The notes beneath the pieces were generated by a model. It did not search any database, was not told the DNA's origin, and saw nothing but the letters and a program-made list of their open reading frames with translations. The translations under genes were made by a program, and so were the position numbers. From an uncultured Bradyrhizobium sp. (GTDB lineage: Bacteria > Pseudomonadota > Alphaproteobacteria > Rhizobiales > Xanthobacteraceae), in contig NZ_CAKZJO010000108.1 of the NCBI RefSeq assembly GCF_936943645.1, forward strand, positions 34,259-98,258: a DNA stretch of 64,000 nucleotides, given 5' to 3'. Position 1 is the first letter of the stretch. Every line of letters begins with the position of its first letter. Positions 35,588 through 44,288 of this stretch are shown here, one piece after another.

Positions 35588-37582
35588 TTACGTTTGGTTC
35601 GCGTGACAACAGGTCGCGGCGGCATCCTTCTCGCCCGCCAGCACGCTGCGACTGTTGCGGTCAGGCGGAATGTCGCCGGCCGCATTGGCCGCGAAGAAGC
35701 CGGTCGGCTTCAGCACGAAGCCGGCATATTCCACCGGCATGATCGGGAAATCCTCGGGCTTGCAGACATGGGTGTGGCCGAACGAGTGCCACAGCACGAG
35801 ATCTGTATTCTCGATGTTGCGGTTCTGCGCGGCATAGCGCGGCAGGCCGTCGCCGCCGGCATGGACGTTCGGATAGTCGCCGCTGGCGTATTTTTCGCTC
35901 GCGTCGAAGGCAGTCACCCAGACATGTTTTGTCGCAAAGCCGCCGCGCTGACGCACATGGCTGCCCTCCTGCGCCAGCATCAGAGGGCTCGGGTTGACGA
36001 CGAGCTTGTAGGCCGGCGCACCGCCGACCGAGTTGGTCTCGTTGGGGTTGCTGATCTTCCAGAACCGGCCAGTCTCACCATTGGCGACCGCCGCAGCATC
36101 CCTCTCGCGTGACAGCACGCGCGTGGTGGTGTCGAACACGTTGCCGTGCGGATTGTCGTCGCCCCACGGCCGCGGCACGAACTCGTGCTCGGTCACGGTG
36201 TTGCCGCCGCCGTCGAGATCCATGTGCAGGCGCGCGTTGAAGAAGTGCTGGTGCGTGGGGCCGCCGAGATTGTCGTCGACCATGCCGCCCCAGCGGTACT
36301 TTTCGCCCGGCCTTACGGCGGCGGTCTGGATGATGCCGGTGAGTTTCGTCTCGAGCTGGATCGTGCCGTCCTGGTAGAGATACCAGTAGAAGCCGTAGTC
36401 GTAGTTGCCGACGGTCGCGAAGAACGAGATCACCAGCCGGCGGGACCTTCGGACCTCGAACAGGCCGTTGCGGAATTCGTAGTGCTTCCAGGCAATTCCG
36501 TAATCTTCCTCATGCATGCAGATGGCGTTCTGCATGACGAAGGGTTTCCCATTGTTGTCGGCCGCCGGTACGTCGAAATAGTGGATGTTGCCGAGGCAGT
36601 CGCAGCCGAGCTCCAGCGCATTGGCGAGCATGCCGAGCCCATACTCGCCGGCATCGAAGGCTGACTTCCAGAAATGGTTGGCGGTCGGATCGGCGTATGG
36701 CACCACCATCTCGGTGACGCTGGCGCGATGGATCAGCGCACGTTTTCGCGCGCCGTCCTGATAGGCGAGCTGATGCAGCACCAGGCCCTCGCGCGGCGTG
36801 AAGCCGACGCGAAAGCTCCATTTCTGCCAGTCGACCTTCCAGCCATCGACCTTGAAGCTGGCGCCTTCCGGCTGCTCGATATGCAGCGGCTTGATGTCGG
36901 TGCGCGGGTTCGTGACCTCGTGCGCGCCATAGTTCCGCTTCTTGCAGGGGATCGGCACGATCGGATCCTCGTCGGTGAGGTCGATGACCTTGCCACCGAT
37001 CAGGTCAACGACGGCAACCACCCCTTCGATCGGGTGCGAATAGCCGTTGTCCTGCGGATGCTCGCGGAAATAGCTGACGGCACGCACGATACGGGCGCCG
37101 CGCTCGAACGCCTTGTCGAAGAATCCGGAGGAGAACGGGTCGACCTGGACCAGCTCGATGTCCTTGTCGGTCAGCCCGCGGCGGTGCATCGCGGCGCGCC
37201 AGGTGGGATCGGCCTTCACCACGGCCTCGCACTTGAAGAACTCCTCCAGCATCACCGGCGGCTGCCCGTACGGAGCCTCGCGGTTCGGAAGAACTTTTCG
37301 TGCGATGATCTCATTGCGGGTGAGATCGACGATGTGCTCGATCGCCTCGCCCGTGGTGATATCCAGAGTCAACGCGAAGGCGCGGCGTCCGACGCCGCCC
37401 GAGGCCAGGTCCTGCTTGGAAGGCTCCTCCAGCCGCACCGTCGGAAAGCGGCAGTTTTCCGGCGAGACCGCGGAGGCGCGTACCAGCGCGCAGGCGGCGG
37501 TGATCTCCTCGGCCGTCAGCGGATCGAGCGGATGCGGCGCTGCGGTCTGCGCCGGCGATTGGGCTTTGACGGTCTCGAGCAT
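35588..37582 (-). CDS. copper-containing primary amine oxidase
   Basis: A topaquinone enzyme that oxidises primary amines to aldehydes with release of ammonia and H2O2. The 664-residue protein has the cofactor Tyr in VGNYDYGFYW (Tyr about 394) and the catalytic-base Asp in SAFDAGEYG (about 310). The copper His residues are in THQHFFNARL and in FGHTHVCKPEDFP. No signal peptide is seen, so it is likely cytoplasmic like the arthrobacter enzymes. ATG at 37582 is preferred over TTG at 37594. The adjacent serine hydrolase and divergent AraC regulator suggest an inducible amine-use unit. Confidence 0.95.
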   Translation of the reverse strand: MLETVKAQSPAQTAAPHPLDPLTAEEITAACALVRASAVSPENCRFPTVRLEEPSKQDLASGGVGRRAFALTLDITTGEAIEHIVDLTRNEIIARKVLPNREAPYGQPPVMLEEFFKCEAVVKADPTWRAAMHRRGLTDKDIELVQVDPFSSGFFDKAFERGARIVRAVSYFREHPQDNGYSHPIEGVVAVVDLIGGKVIDLTDEDPIVPIPCKKRNYGAHEVTNPRTDIKPLHIEQPEGASFKVDGWKVDWQKWSFRVGFTPREGLVLHQLAYQDGARKRALIHRASVTEMVVPYADPTANHFWKSAFDAGEYGLGMLANALELGCDCLGNIHYFDVPAADNNGKPFVMQNAICMHEEDYGIAWKHYEFRNGLFEVRRSRRLVISFFATVGNYDYGFYWYLYQDGTIQLETKLTGIIQTAAVRPGEKYRWGGMVDDNLGGPTHQHFFNARLHMDLDGGGNTVTEHEFVPRPWGDDNPHGNVFDTTTRVLSRERDAAAVANGETGRFWKISNPNETNSVGGAPAYKLVVNPSPLMLAQEGSHVRQRGGFATKHVWVTAFDASEKYASGDYPNVHAGGDGLPRYAAQNRNIENTDLVLWHSFGHTHVCKPEDFPIMPVEYAGFVLKPTGFFAANAAGDIPPDRNSRSVLAGEKDAAATCCHANQT

Positions 37583-37597
37583 GGGAATATCCAAGAG

Positions 37598-38788
37598 TTA
37601 GGCGAGATCCGCGGTGATGGCGTTGAAGGCGGCGAACCAGCGCTGGTCGATTGGCACGTCCATCGCCTTCGGCTGGGTCGCGAGCTTGACGATGACGGTG
37701 TCGGAGTCGAGATCGACATAGAGGTGCTGGCCGTGAATGCCGATTCCCGTGATCGCGTTGCGCGACGGATCGATCGTGAACCATTTGCTGCGATAGCGCG
37801 CACCCGGGAAGAACTCCGCGAGGTCGCCGTCGGCCCAGGCTTGGGGATCACCGTTCTCGCGGATGTCGTCGATCCACCAGCCCGGCACCACCTGCCGCCC
37901 CTCCACCACGCCGCGGCAGCGGATCATCTCGCCGAAGCGGACGAGGTCGCGCGCGGTGACCGAGATGCCGCCGGCGATGCGCCCCATGCCGTGGCTGTCC
38001 AGCGTGAGCGAGCCGTCCTCCTCCGCGCCCAGGGGCTGCCAGAGATAGTCGGAGAGGATGCGATGGTAGGGCATGCCGCAGGCGCGCTCATAAACCCAGC
38101 CGAGCACCTCGGTGTTGGGTGAGACGTAGTGGAACACCTTGCCGTGCGGCTTGCCGGTGCCGCGCAGGGTCGTGAGATAGGCGCGCTGGTGGCCGGGCTC
38201 GACGCCCGGGGGCGGCACGTCCCAGCCCGAGGAGAAGCGGTAGCGGGCGACGTCGCCGGCGGGGTCTTCGTAATCCTCCTCGAACTTGATGGCGACAGCC
38301 ATGTCGAGCAGGTTGCGGACGGTACAGCCGGCGTAGACCGAGGTCTCCAGCTCCGGCACGTAGCGCAGCACCCTCGCCTCGGGATCGACCAGGCCGCGCG
38401 CGGCCAGCACGCCGCCGAGCGTGCCGGCAATCGCCTTGCTGATCGAGCAGATCAGATGCGGCGTGGTCACGCTCATGCCGTCGCCGTACCATTCGTGGAC
38501 CAGCGTGCCCCGGTGCATCACGAGCAGCGTGTCGGCAAAGGTCTCGCGGAGCGTGGCTTCGATCGTGGTCTCCTGGCCGTCAGGCGCAGTGAAGCCGAGC
38601 TTTGCCAGTTCGCGCGGCGCGCTTCGCATCAGCGTCGGCTGAGCCGAGCGCCGGATCTCAGCGGTCGGCAGCACTTCGCGGGTGTGGGTGAAGCCCCAGC
38701 GGATCGCGGGAAAGGCGCGCCAGTTGGCGCGCGTCACCTGGGCCTCGGGCGCGGGCGGGCTGCCACGCATGATCTCGGTCGGTCGCAT
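37598..38788 (-). CDS. serine hydrolase, beta-lactamase/6-aminohexanoate-dimer hydrolase-like
   Basis: A 396-residue class C beta-lactamase-fold hydrolase. It has the SxxK nucleophile motif in CSISKAIAGT, a YxxN-type segment YVSPNTEVLGW, and a C-terminal GIHGQHLYVD where a KTG-like motif would be. This pattern matches the NylB/EstB-like family of amide or ester hydrolases. No signal peptide is seen. It lies 15 bases before the amine oxidase gene on the same strand and is first in that operon. It might release an amine that the oxidase then uses, but this is inference. Confidence 0.85.
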   Translation of the reverse strand: MRPTEIMRGSPPAPEAQVTRANWRAFPAIRWGFTHTREVLPTAEIRRSAQPTLMRSAPRELAKLGFTAPDGQETTIEATLRETFADTLLVMHRGTLVHEWYGDGMSVTTPHLICSISKAIAGTLGGVLAARGLVDPEARVLRYVPELETSVYAGCTVRNLLDMAVAIKFEEDYEDPAGDVARYRFSSGWDVPPPGVEPGHQRAYLTTLRGTGKPHGKVFHYVSPNTEVLGWVYERACGMPYHRILSDYLWQPLGAEEDGSLTLDSHGMGRIAGGISVTARDLVRFGEMIRCRGVVEGRQVVPGWWIDDIRENGDPQAWADGDLAEFFPGARYRSKWFTIDPSRNAITGIGIHGQHLYVDLDSDTVIVKLATQPKAMDVPIDQRWFAAFNAITADLA

Positions 38789-38970
38789 CTCGATCCCTCC
38801 GCGAAGCGCCGCCCCCGGTTTGCGATCGGAACGGCAGACCGGAAGCCTGCACCGCGGCAGCGTCGGGCGTTATCGAGATCCGGCAATATTTTGCTGGACA
38901 GCGCCTCTGGCCGTGTCAGTCTGGCGTGGTTCTTGCTCCCTGCTCGGCTCAAGGATTTCGACGTATTGCC

Positions 38971-39960
38971 ATGGCCTTAAGCGCAACTCTTCCGATTCAG
39001 GACTCGGCTGCCAGCCTGTTCCAGGCGAGCAGCACGGATGTCGATGAGCACTGCGCCGGCCTCGGCCGCTGGCAGCTGAGCTACGACCAGATCAGCGCAG
39101 GGACCTTTCGGGGCAGCTTCACGCAACTCTCCCTGCCTCACCTCGAAGTATTCCGCGAGATCACCAGCCAGCAGGTCCGCCAGTACGGCCAGTTGGGAGC
39201 CGACAGCTTTGGCATCGGCCTGCCGTGGCACGGCGACGGCGAGGTCAATTGCAACGGCGCCAGCGTGGCCGGCGCCCAAGTGATCGCCTGCATCGATGCC
39301 GAGGTCGACATGTGCACGCCGAAGGCGTTCGAGCTGCGCGGCGTCGTCGCCAGCGCGGCGCTGATCGAGGAGCTCGCCAACCGCCTCGACATCGCGCTGC
39401 CGCGCGCCGTCTGGCATCAGTTGCGGGTGATCGAGATGGCGGAGGCACCGGTCGCGCGATTGCGCGCCCTTCTTGCCGCCATCCACGAGTCCATCACGAC
39501 TGCACCAAAACGGTTTGACGATCCGGCCGTCCGGCAGGCGCTCGAAGACGCCCTCCTCGTCGAGATCATGGACATGCTGCCGACGGCACGCAGCAGCGAG
39601 CCCGGCCGCAGCGCCGCGGCGCGCAGACGGACCGTCGATCGCGCCCGCGAGCTGATGCATGGCAGCGGCCATCGCTCGCTCTCGCTGCTGGAGGTCTGCA
39701 AGGCGGTCGGCGCCAGCCCGCGCAAGCTCGGCTATTGCTTCCAGGAGGTCGTGGGCACGAGCCCGATGCATTATTGGCGGGCGATGCGGCTCAACCGCGC
39801 GCGCCGCGACCTCAAGAGCGCCGGCGATATCGAAACCTCGATCTACGACGTCGCCGTGCAGCACGGCTTCTGGCACTTCAGCCAGTTCTCGCTCGACTAC
39901 AAGCGGCACTTCTCCGAAAAGCCCTCGGAGACCTTGCGGCGCGCCAGGCTGGCCGCCTGA
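38971..39960 (+). CDS. AraC-family transcriptional regulator
   Basis: A 329-residue regulator with an N-terminal sensor region and a C-terminal double helix-turn-helix AraC domain (from about residue 225). The domain includes SLLEVCKAVGASPRKLGYCF, GTSPMHYWRAMRLNRARRDL and VAVQHGFWHFSQFSLDYKRHF. It resembles EutR/FeaR-like activators that control amine or ethanolamine catabolism. It is divergent from the serine hydrolase-amine oxidase operon across 182 bases, so it is the likely activator of that operon. The ATG at 38971 begins a good protein; AAGGA lies somewhat far upstream. Confidence 0.9.
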   Translation: MALSATLPIQDSAASLFQASSTDVDEHCAGLGRWQLSYDQISAGTFRGSFTQLSLPHLEVFREITSQQVRQYGQLGADSFGIGLPWHGDGEVNCNGASVAGAQVIACIDAEVDMCTPKAFELRGVVASAALIEELANRLDIALPRAVWHQLRVIEMAEAPVARLRALLAAIHESITTAPKRFDDPAVRQALEDALLVEIMDMLPTARSSEPGRSAAARRRTVDRARELMHGSGHRSLSLLEVCKAVGASPRKLGYCFQEVVGTSPMHYWRAMRLNRARRDLKSAGDIETSIYDVAVQHGFWHFSQFSLDYKRHFSEKPSETLRRARLAA

Positions 39961-39965
39961 TCGGT

Positions 39966-40631
39966 TCAGCGATGCCGCAGCCGGCGATTGACCCGCCGCG
40001 CCAGATAATCGCCCGCGCTCTGCACGAGCTGCACCAGCGCGATCAGCACGGCCACGACGGCGAGCATCATCTCCGGCATGAAGCGCTGGTAGCCGTAGCG
40101 GATGCCGAGGTCGCCAAGGCCGCCGCCGCCGACCGCGCCGACCATCGCGGAGTAGCCGAGCAGGCTGACCACCGCGAGCGTCAGCGCCAGCACGAGGCCG
40201 GGCAGCGCTTCCGGGATCAGCACCTTGAGCACGATCTGCATGGGCGAGGCGCCGAATGAGGACGCGGTCTCGATCAGGCCGCCGTCGACCTCGCGGATCG
40301 CGGCCTCGACGAGGCGCGCGATGAACGGCGCTGATGCAATCGTCAGCGGCACGATCGCGGCGGTCGAGCCGATCGAGGTGCCGGCCACGAGACGCGTGAA
40401 CGGAATGATGGCGACGACCAGGATGATGAAAGGCGTCGAGCGCGTCGCATTGACGATGGCGCCGAGCACGCGGTTGACGAGGGGCGCGGCGAACAGCTCC
40501 CCCTTCCGGCTGGTTGCGAGAAAGACGCCGAGCGGCAGGCCGAAGGCGGTGCCGAGCAGCGCGGCAATGCCGACCATGTACAGGCTCTCGCCCGTGGCCT
40601 GGATGATCAGGTTGATGAGTTCAGGCGACAT
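39966..40631 (-). CDS. metI: methionine ABC transporter permease
   Basis: The membrane subunit of a MetNI-type importer for methionine and its derivatives. The 221-residue protein has five or six helices and the EAA-loop region LIETASSFGASPMQIVLKVLIPE (quoted in part as GASPMQIVLKVLIPE). The ATG at 40631 overlaps the last bases of metN. A periplasmic MetQ gene would be expected next but is not in this window. The convergent AraC gene ends five bases from its stop. Confidence 0.93.
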   Translation of the reverse strand: MSPELINLIIQATGESLYMVGIAALLGTAFGLPLGVFLATSRKGELFAAPLVNRVLGAIVNATRSTPFIILVVAIIPFTRLVAGTSIGSTAAIVPLTIASAPFIARLVEAAIREVDGGLIETASSFGASPMQIVLKVLIPEALPGLVLALTLAVVSLLGYSAMVGAVGGGGLGDLGIRYGYQRFMPEMMLAVVAVLIALVQLVQSAGDYLARRVNRRLRHR

Positions 40632-41745
40632 AGCCGAGATGCTCCGCCGGGAATTGATAGTGAGACAGCCAGGCGAGAACCCGCGCCTGCGCATCCCCGC
40701 GGCCGGGAATGCCGAGGACGAGCGAGCCGACATGCTGGCCGCCGATCTCGTCGATGCGGGCCGACAGCAGCGCCACGTCGAGGCCGAGTTCGCGGGCGAG
40801 CCGCGCCACCACGGTGTCGCCGGCCCCTGCCCCGCGCACCTGGACGCGGATCACGGCCTGCCCGCCGGCGGGCGGCTCCGCGACGATCCGGCTCGCCAGC
40901 GATACCGGCAGGCTGTCGCCGATGACCTCCGCAAGGAAGGACTGCGTGATCGGATGTTTTGGATGGGTGAAAATGTCCGCGACATGGCCGCTCTCGACGA
41001 CGCGGCCGGCATCGAGCACCACGACTTCCTTGGCAAGCTGGCGCACCACGGTCATCTCGTGGGTGATCAGCACGATGGTGACGCCGAGCTCGCGGTTGAT
41101 GTTGGCGAGCAGATCGAGGATCGCGCGCGTGGTCTGCGGATCGAGCGCGGAGGTCGCCTCGTCCGACAACAGCACGCTCGGCCGCGTCGCCAGCGCGCGG
41201 GCGATGCCGATGCGCTGCTTCTGGCCGCCGGAGAGCTCTGACGGATAACGGTCGTGCTTGTCGGCGATGCCGACGAGCGTGAGGAGTTCTGCAACGCGGG
41301 CCTTGATGTCGGCCCTGGTCCAGCCGGCGATCTCGAGCGGCAGCGCGATGTTGTCGGCCGCGGTGCGCGACGACAGCAGGTTGAAGTGCTGGAAGATCAT
41401 GCCGATCGAGCGCTGCGCCAGCCTGAGCTCTCGGCCCGCGAGCGCCGAGATATCGCTGTTGTCCACGATCACGCGGCCAGTGGTCGGCTTCTCCAGCCCG
41501 TTGATCAGCCGCACCAGGCTCGACTTGCCGGCGCCGGAACGACCGATCACGCCGGTGATGGAACCGCGGGGAATGGCGAAGTCGATGTCCTGCAGCGCAT
41601 TGACGCCGGGCTTGCCGCGATAGGCCGGATAGATCTTCGAGATGCCGGCGAAACGGACCATCGGGTCCGGTTCCGGCGCGGCGCGTGACATCGCTTCAGG
41701 CGGCGCGATCGGCTGTCCGACGGCGAGCGATTGGTGAGCGTTCAT
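40621..41745 (-). CDS. metN: methionine ABC transporter ATP-binding protein
   Basis: The ATPase of the methionine importer. The 374-residue protein has Walker A GRSGAGKSS, signature LSGGQKQRIGIARAL, Walker B LLSDEATSALDPQT and the H-loop LITHEMTVVRQL. Residues from about 295 form the NIL domain (IRVQVRGAGAGDTVV), which binds methionine and inhibits transport when the cell is replete. The first 30 residues are an unconserved lead. The ATG at 41745 has AAGG upstream and is preferred over one at 41760. Confidence 0.94.
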   Translation of the reverse strand: MNAHQSLAVGQPIAPPEAMSRAAPEPDPMVRFAGISKIYPAYRGKPGVNALQDIDFAIPRGSITGVIGRSGAGKSSLVRLINGLEKPTTGRVIVDNSDISALAGRELRLAQRSIGMIFQHFNLLSSRTAADNIALPLEIAGWTRADIKARVAELLTLVGIADKHDRYPSELSGGQKQRIGIARALATRPSVLLSDEATSALDPQTTRAILDLLANINRELGVTIVLITHEMTVVRQLAKEVVVLDAGRVVESGHVADIFTHPKHPITQSFLAEVIGDSLPVSLASRIVAEPPAGGQAVIRVQVRGAGAGDTVVARLARELGLDVALLSARIDEIGGQHVGSLVLGIPGRGDAQARVLAWLSHYQFPAEHLGYVA

Positions 41746-41945
41746 GGAGACGGCCTTCATGCACAATAGTTCTCCCGTCCGCCCCGAAAAGGCAACGAGA
41801 GCCGGGTCGCATCAGCGACTGGGGGGAACAGCAACAAGCGCCTCACAGGGGGGCCGCGCTGCATCGCAGCACGCACCTTCGCCTTTTCCAGTCTTCCTCG
41901 CAATGTCAGATATTTGCGGGGAGATGGACGAAGATTTCCGAAGGC

Positions 41946-41980
41946 CCCTGCTGCAGCAGAAAATTCTTCTGCCGGGGGTA
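41946..41980 (-). terminator. probable terminator hairpin after the enoyl-CoA hydratase-like gene
   Basis: CCCCTGCTGCAGCAGAA and TTCTTCTGCCGGGG form an imperfect stem beyond the stop at 42004 on the minus strand. The rest of 41767-42003 shows no gene. I looked for a SAM or methionine riboswitch near metN and saw none. Confidence 0.35.
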
Positions 41981-42003
41981 TCAACGTCCCGGCGCGCCGC
42001 CGT

Positions 42004-42810
42004 TTATCGCCCCTTGAAGCGTGGCTTGCGGCGGCCCAGGAACGCCTCGACGCCCTCCTTGTGATCCTCCGTGAGGCTGGCGAGCGCGAACTGGTCGACG
42101 TCCATGTGGCTGGCGAGATCGTCGAGCGCATGCGTGAGCCGGTTGACGGTGAGCTTCGTCATCGCAACCGAGAGCGGCGGCTGCGCGGCGATCTTGCGCG
42201 CGAGCTCCATGGCGGCGTCGAAGGCATGGCCGGGGTCGGTCACCTGCTCCACCAGGCCCCATTCATAGGCCTCGTCCGCGCTGATGCGCTGGTCGGCGAG
42301 GATCACCGCCTGCTTGGTGCGGGCAGGTCCGATCAGGTGCAGCATGCGCGGGATGCTTTGCCAGCTCATGTTCATGCCAAGCCCGATCTCGGGCACGCGC
42401 AAGTGGGCGTCGTGCCCCATCACGCGGAAGTCGAGCGCCACGGCAAGTGCGACGCCGCCGCCGACGCAAAATCCCTCGATCGCTCCGATCGTGATCTGCT
42501 CCATCTCCTGCCAGGCATGGGTGAGGCGCGGCCCGAGCTTGAGGTGACGGCGCAAGGTGCCGAGATCCATCTCCTTGCGCGAGCGACCTTCGGCGTCCTT
42601 CAGGTCGAAGCCCGCGCTGAAGGCGCTGGTGCTGCCGGTCAGCACCACGACGGAGGTCGTCGCATCATCCTCGAAACTGCGCGCCGCCGCGGTGAGCTGG
42701 CGCAGCGCCTCGGGCGAGAGCGCGTTGATGCCGTCGCCGCGGTCGAAGCGCACCACCGCGATCCGTCCCTCGGGCCCGAGCCCCTTCTCGATCGTCACAT
42801 AATTGGTCAA
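42004..42810 (-). CDS. enoyl-CoA hydratase/isomerase family protein
   Basis: A 268-residue crotonase-fold protein. The acyl-CoA oxyanion loop is seen in SAFSAGFDLKD, the family block in IEGFCVGGGVALAVALDFRV, and a likely catalytic Glu in LRVPEIGLGMNM. Members hydrate enoyl-CoA or act as isomerases, dehalogenases or hydrolases, so the exact reaction is open. It is on the same strand as, and 30 bases downstream of, the outer-membrane protein gene. Confidence 0.88.
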   Translation of the reverse strand: MTNYVTIEKGLGPEGRIAVVRFDRGDGINALSPEALRQLTAAARSFEDDATTSVVVLTGSTSAFSAGFDLKDAEGRSRKEMDLGTLRRHLKLGPRLTHAWQEMEQITIGAIEGFCVGGGVALAVALDFRVMGHDAHLRVPEIGLGMNMSWQSIPRMLHLIGPARTKQAVILADQRISADEAYEWGLVEQVTDPGHAFDAAMELARKIAAQPPLSVAMTKLTVNRLTHALDDLASHMDVDQFALASLTEDHKEGVEAFLGRRKPRFKGR

Positions 42811-42840
42811 CGGAAGTCCCCCTGTTCTTGTTGCTCTTGA

Positions 42841-43599
42841 TCACAGATGTCCGGTGCGTCGGTGCTCCGGCTCGCTGCCGCGGACCGGAAACCGGATCGT
42901 GGTCCCGACGGTGATCCAGTTGGCATTCTCGCCGGTGATGTTGCGGCCGTAGATCACGTCGACGGAAAAGATCTCGTTCGGCCGGTAGCGCAGACCGGTC
43001 TGCAAGCGCGGTTGAACGACGCTCGCCACCTCGGACGCGCCGGCCTGGCCATACGCCTCGATCGTCCATTGCAGCGTGTCGGTGAACTTCCAGTCGAAGC
43101 CGATGCCATAGGTCAAATAGTGGCGATCGACGGTACGATCCCAGAGCCAGCCGCCGTTGAGGTTGATGCGCATGGTCTCCGACAGGCGAAAGGTCGCGGG
43201 GATGACCGCGAAGGCGGACAGCGCCTCGCCCGTCGCGGCATCGAATGAGCCACCGCCATAGGCCGACAATCCCCATCGCCCCACCCCGGTCGGGATGAAG
43301 TTCGTCTTGGCTTTGGGAGCTATCGTCGTGCTCCAGTCGCCGTCACTTCGGGCCCGGATGGTCTGCAGGCTCAGTTCGACCGGCCTGAAGGGATCGACGA
43401 CGCAGGAGGGATTGGCGACGGCCGCGACGTCGGTGTTGGACGCCATCGACAGCCAGCTTTCGACCTTGCAGGAGCCGACTTCCGAGATGTCGGCGGCATC
43501 CACCGCATAGGCGCCATTCGCGGCGCGCGCATCCTGCGCCGCAAGTCCGACAACAGCCGCGATTGCAGCGGCTATTCCAGTCTGCTCAGCCCGTCCCAT
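42841..43599 (-). CDS. outer-membrane beta-barrel protein of unknown function
   Basis: A 252-residue exported protein. The signal peptide ends near AAQDARA-ANGAY. The rest alternates polar and aromatic residues as a beta-barrel would (RINLNGGWLWDR, YLTYGIGFDWKF, RPNEIFSVDVIYGR), with two Cys early (GSCKVES, PSCVVDP). I do not recognise a named family; it may be a small porin-like or transporter-type barrel. It is divergent from the nitrile hydratase operon across only 62 bases, so they may share control or substrate. Confidence 0.65.
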   Translation of the reverse strand: MGRAEQTGIAAAIAAVVGLAAQDARAANGAYAVDAADISEVGSCKVESWLSMASNTDVAAVANPSCVVDPFRPVELSLQTIRARSDGDWSTTIAPKAKTNFIPTGVGRWGLSAYGGGSFDAATGEALSAFAVIPATFRLSETMRINLNGGWLWDRTVDRHYLTYGIGFDWKFTDTLQWTIEAYGQAGASEVASVVQPRLQTGLRYRPNEIFSVDVIYGRNITGENANWITVGTTIRFPVRGSEPEHRRTGHL

Positions 43600-43661
43600 G
43601 GGGTGATGTTAGCAGAGTCTTCGCCTCGACAAGGCCCGGATTCTGGGACTATCTTTGCGCC

Positions 43662-44288
43662 ATGAGTGAACATCATCACGACCACGATCACGACCATTCC
43701 GAGCTCTCGGAGACCGAGCTGCGCGTGCGCGCGCTCGAGACGATCTTGACTGAAAAAGGCTATGTCGAGCCCGCCGCGCTCGATGCCATCATCCAGGCCT
43801 ACGAGACCAAGATCGGCCCGCACAACGGCGCCCGCGTTGTCGCCAAGGCCTGGACCGATCCGGCATTCAAGCAGGCGCTGCTGGAGGACGGCTCCAAGGC
43901 GATCGGCACGCTCGGCCATGTCAGCCGCGTCGGCGACCACCTCGTCGTGGTCGAGAACACGCCCGCGCGACACAACATGGTCGTGTGCACGCTGTGCTCC
44001 TGCTACCCCTGGGAAATGCTGGGGTTGCCGCCGGTCTGGTACAAGGCCGCGCCCTACCGCTCGCGTGCGGTGAAGGATCCGCGCGGCGTGCTCGCCGATT
44101 TCGACGTCAGCCTGCCGAAGGACATGGAGATCCGGGTGTGGGATTCCACCGCCGAGACGCGCTTCCTGGTGCTGCCGATGCGCCCCGCGGGCACCGAGGG
44201 GTGGAGCGAGGAGCAGCTCGCCGAACTCGTCACGCGCGACTCCATGATCGGCACCGGCTTTCCCAGGACGCCCGGAGCGCCCTCATGA
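43662..44288 (+). CDS. nthA: nitrile hydratase subunit alpha, cobalt type
   Basis: The metal-bearing subunit of nitrile hydratase, which converts nitriles to amides. The 208-residue protein has the metal motif VCTLCSC (Cys109, Cys112, Cys114). Thr in the second position is the cobalt-type signature, whereas iron-type enzymes have Ser. The first 12 residues (MSEHHHDHDHDH) are a His/Asp-rich tail that could bind metal. The beta gene overlaps by ATGA, and the activator gene follows, so the full subunit set is present. No amidase gene is seen nearby. Confidence 0.96.
   Translation: MSEHHHDHDHDHSELSETELRVRALETILTEKGYVEPAALDAIIQAYETKIGPHNGARVVAKAWTDPAFKQALLEDGSKAIGTLGHVSRVGDHLVVVENTPARHNMVVCTLCSCYPWEMLGLPPVWYKAAPYRSRAVKDPRGVLADFDVSLPKDMEIRVWDSTAETRFLVLPMRPAGTEGWSEEQLAELVTRDSMIGTGFPRTPGAPS

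Noticed and set aside
41767..42003. SAM or SAH riboswitch upstream of metN
   Set aside because: I looked for conserved core segments of SAM-II and SAH riboswitches and saw none; only simple hairpins occur.
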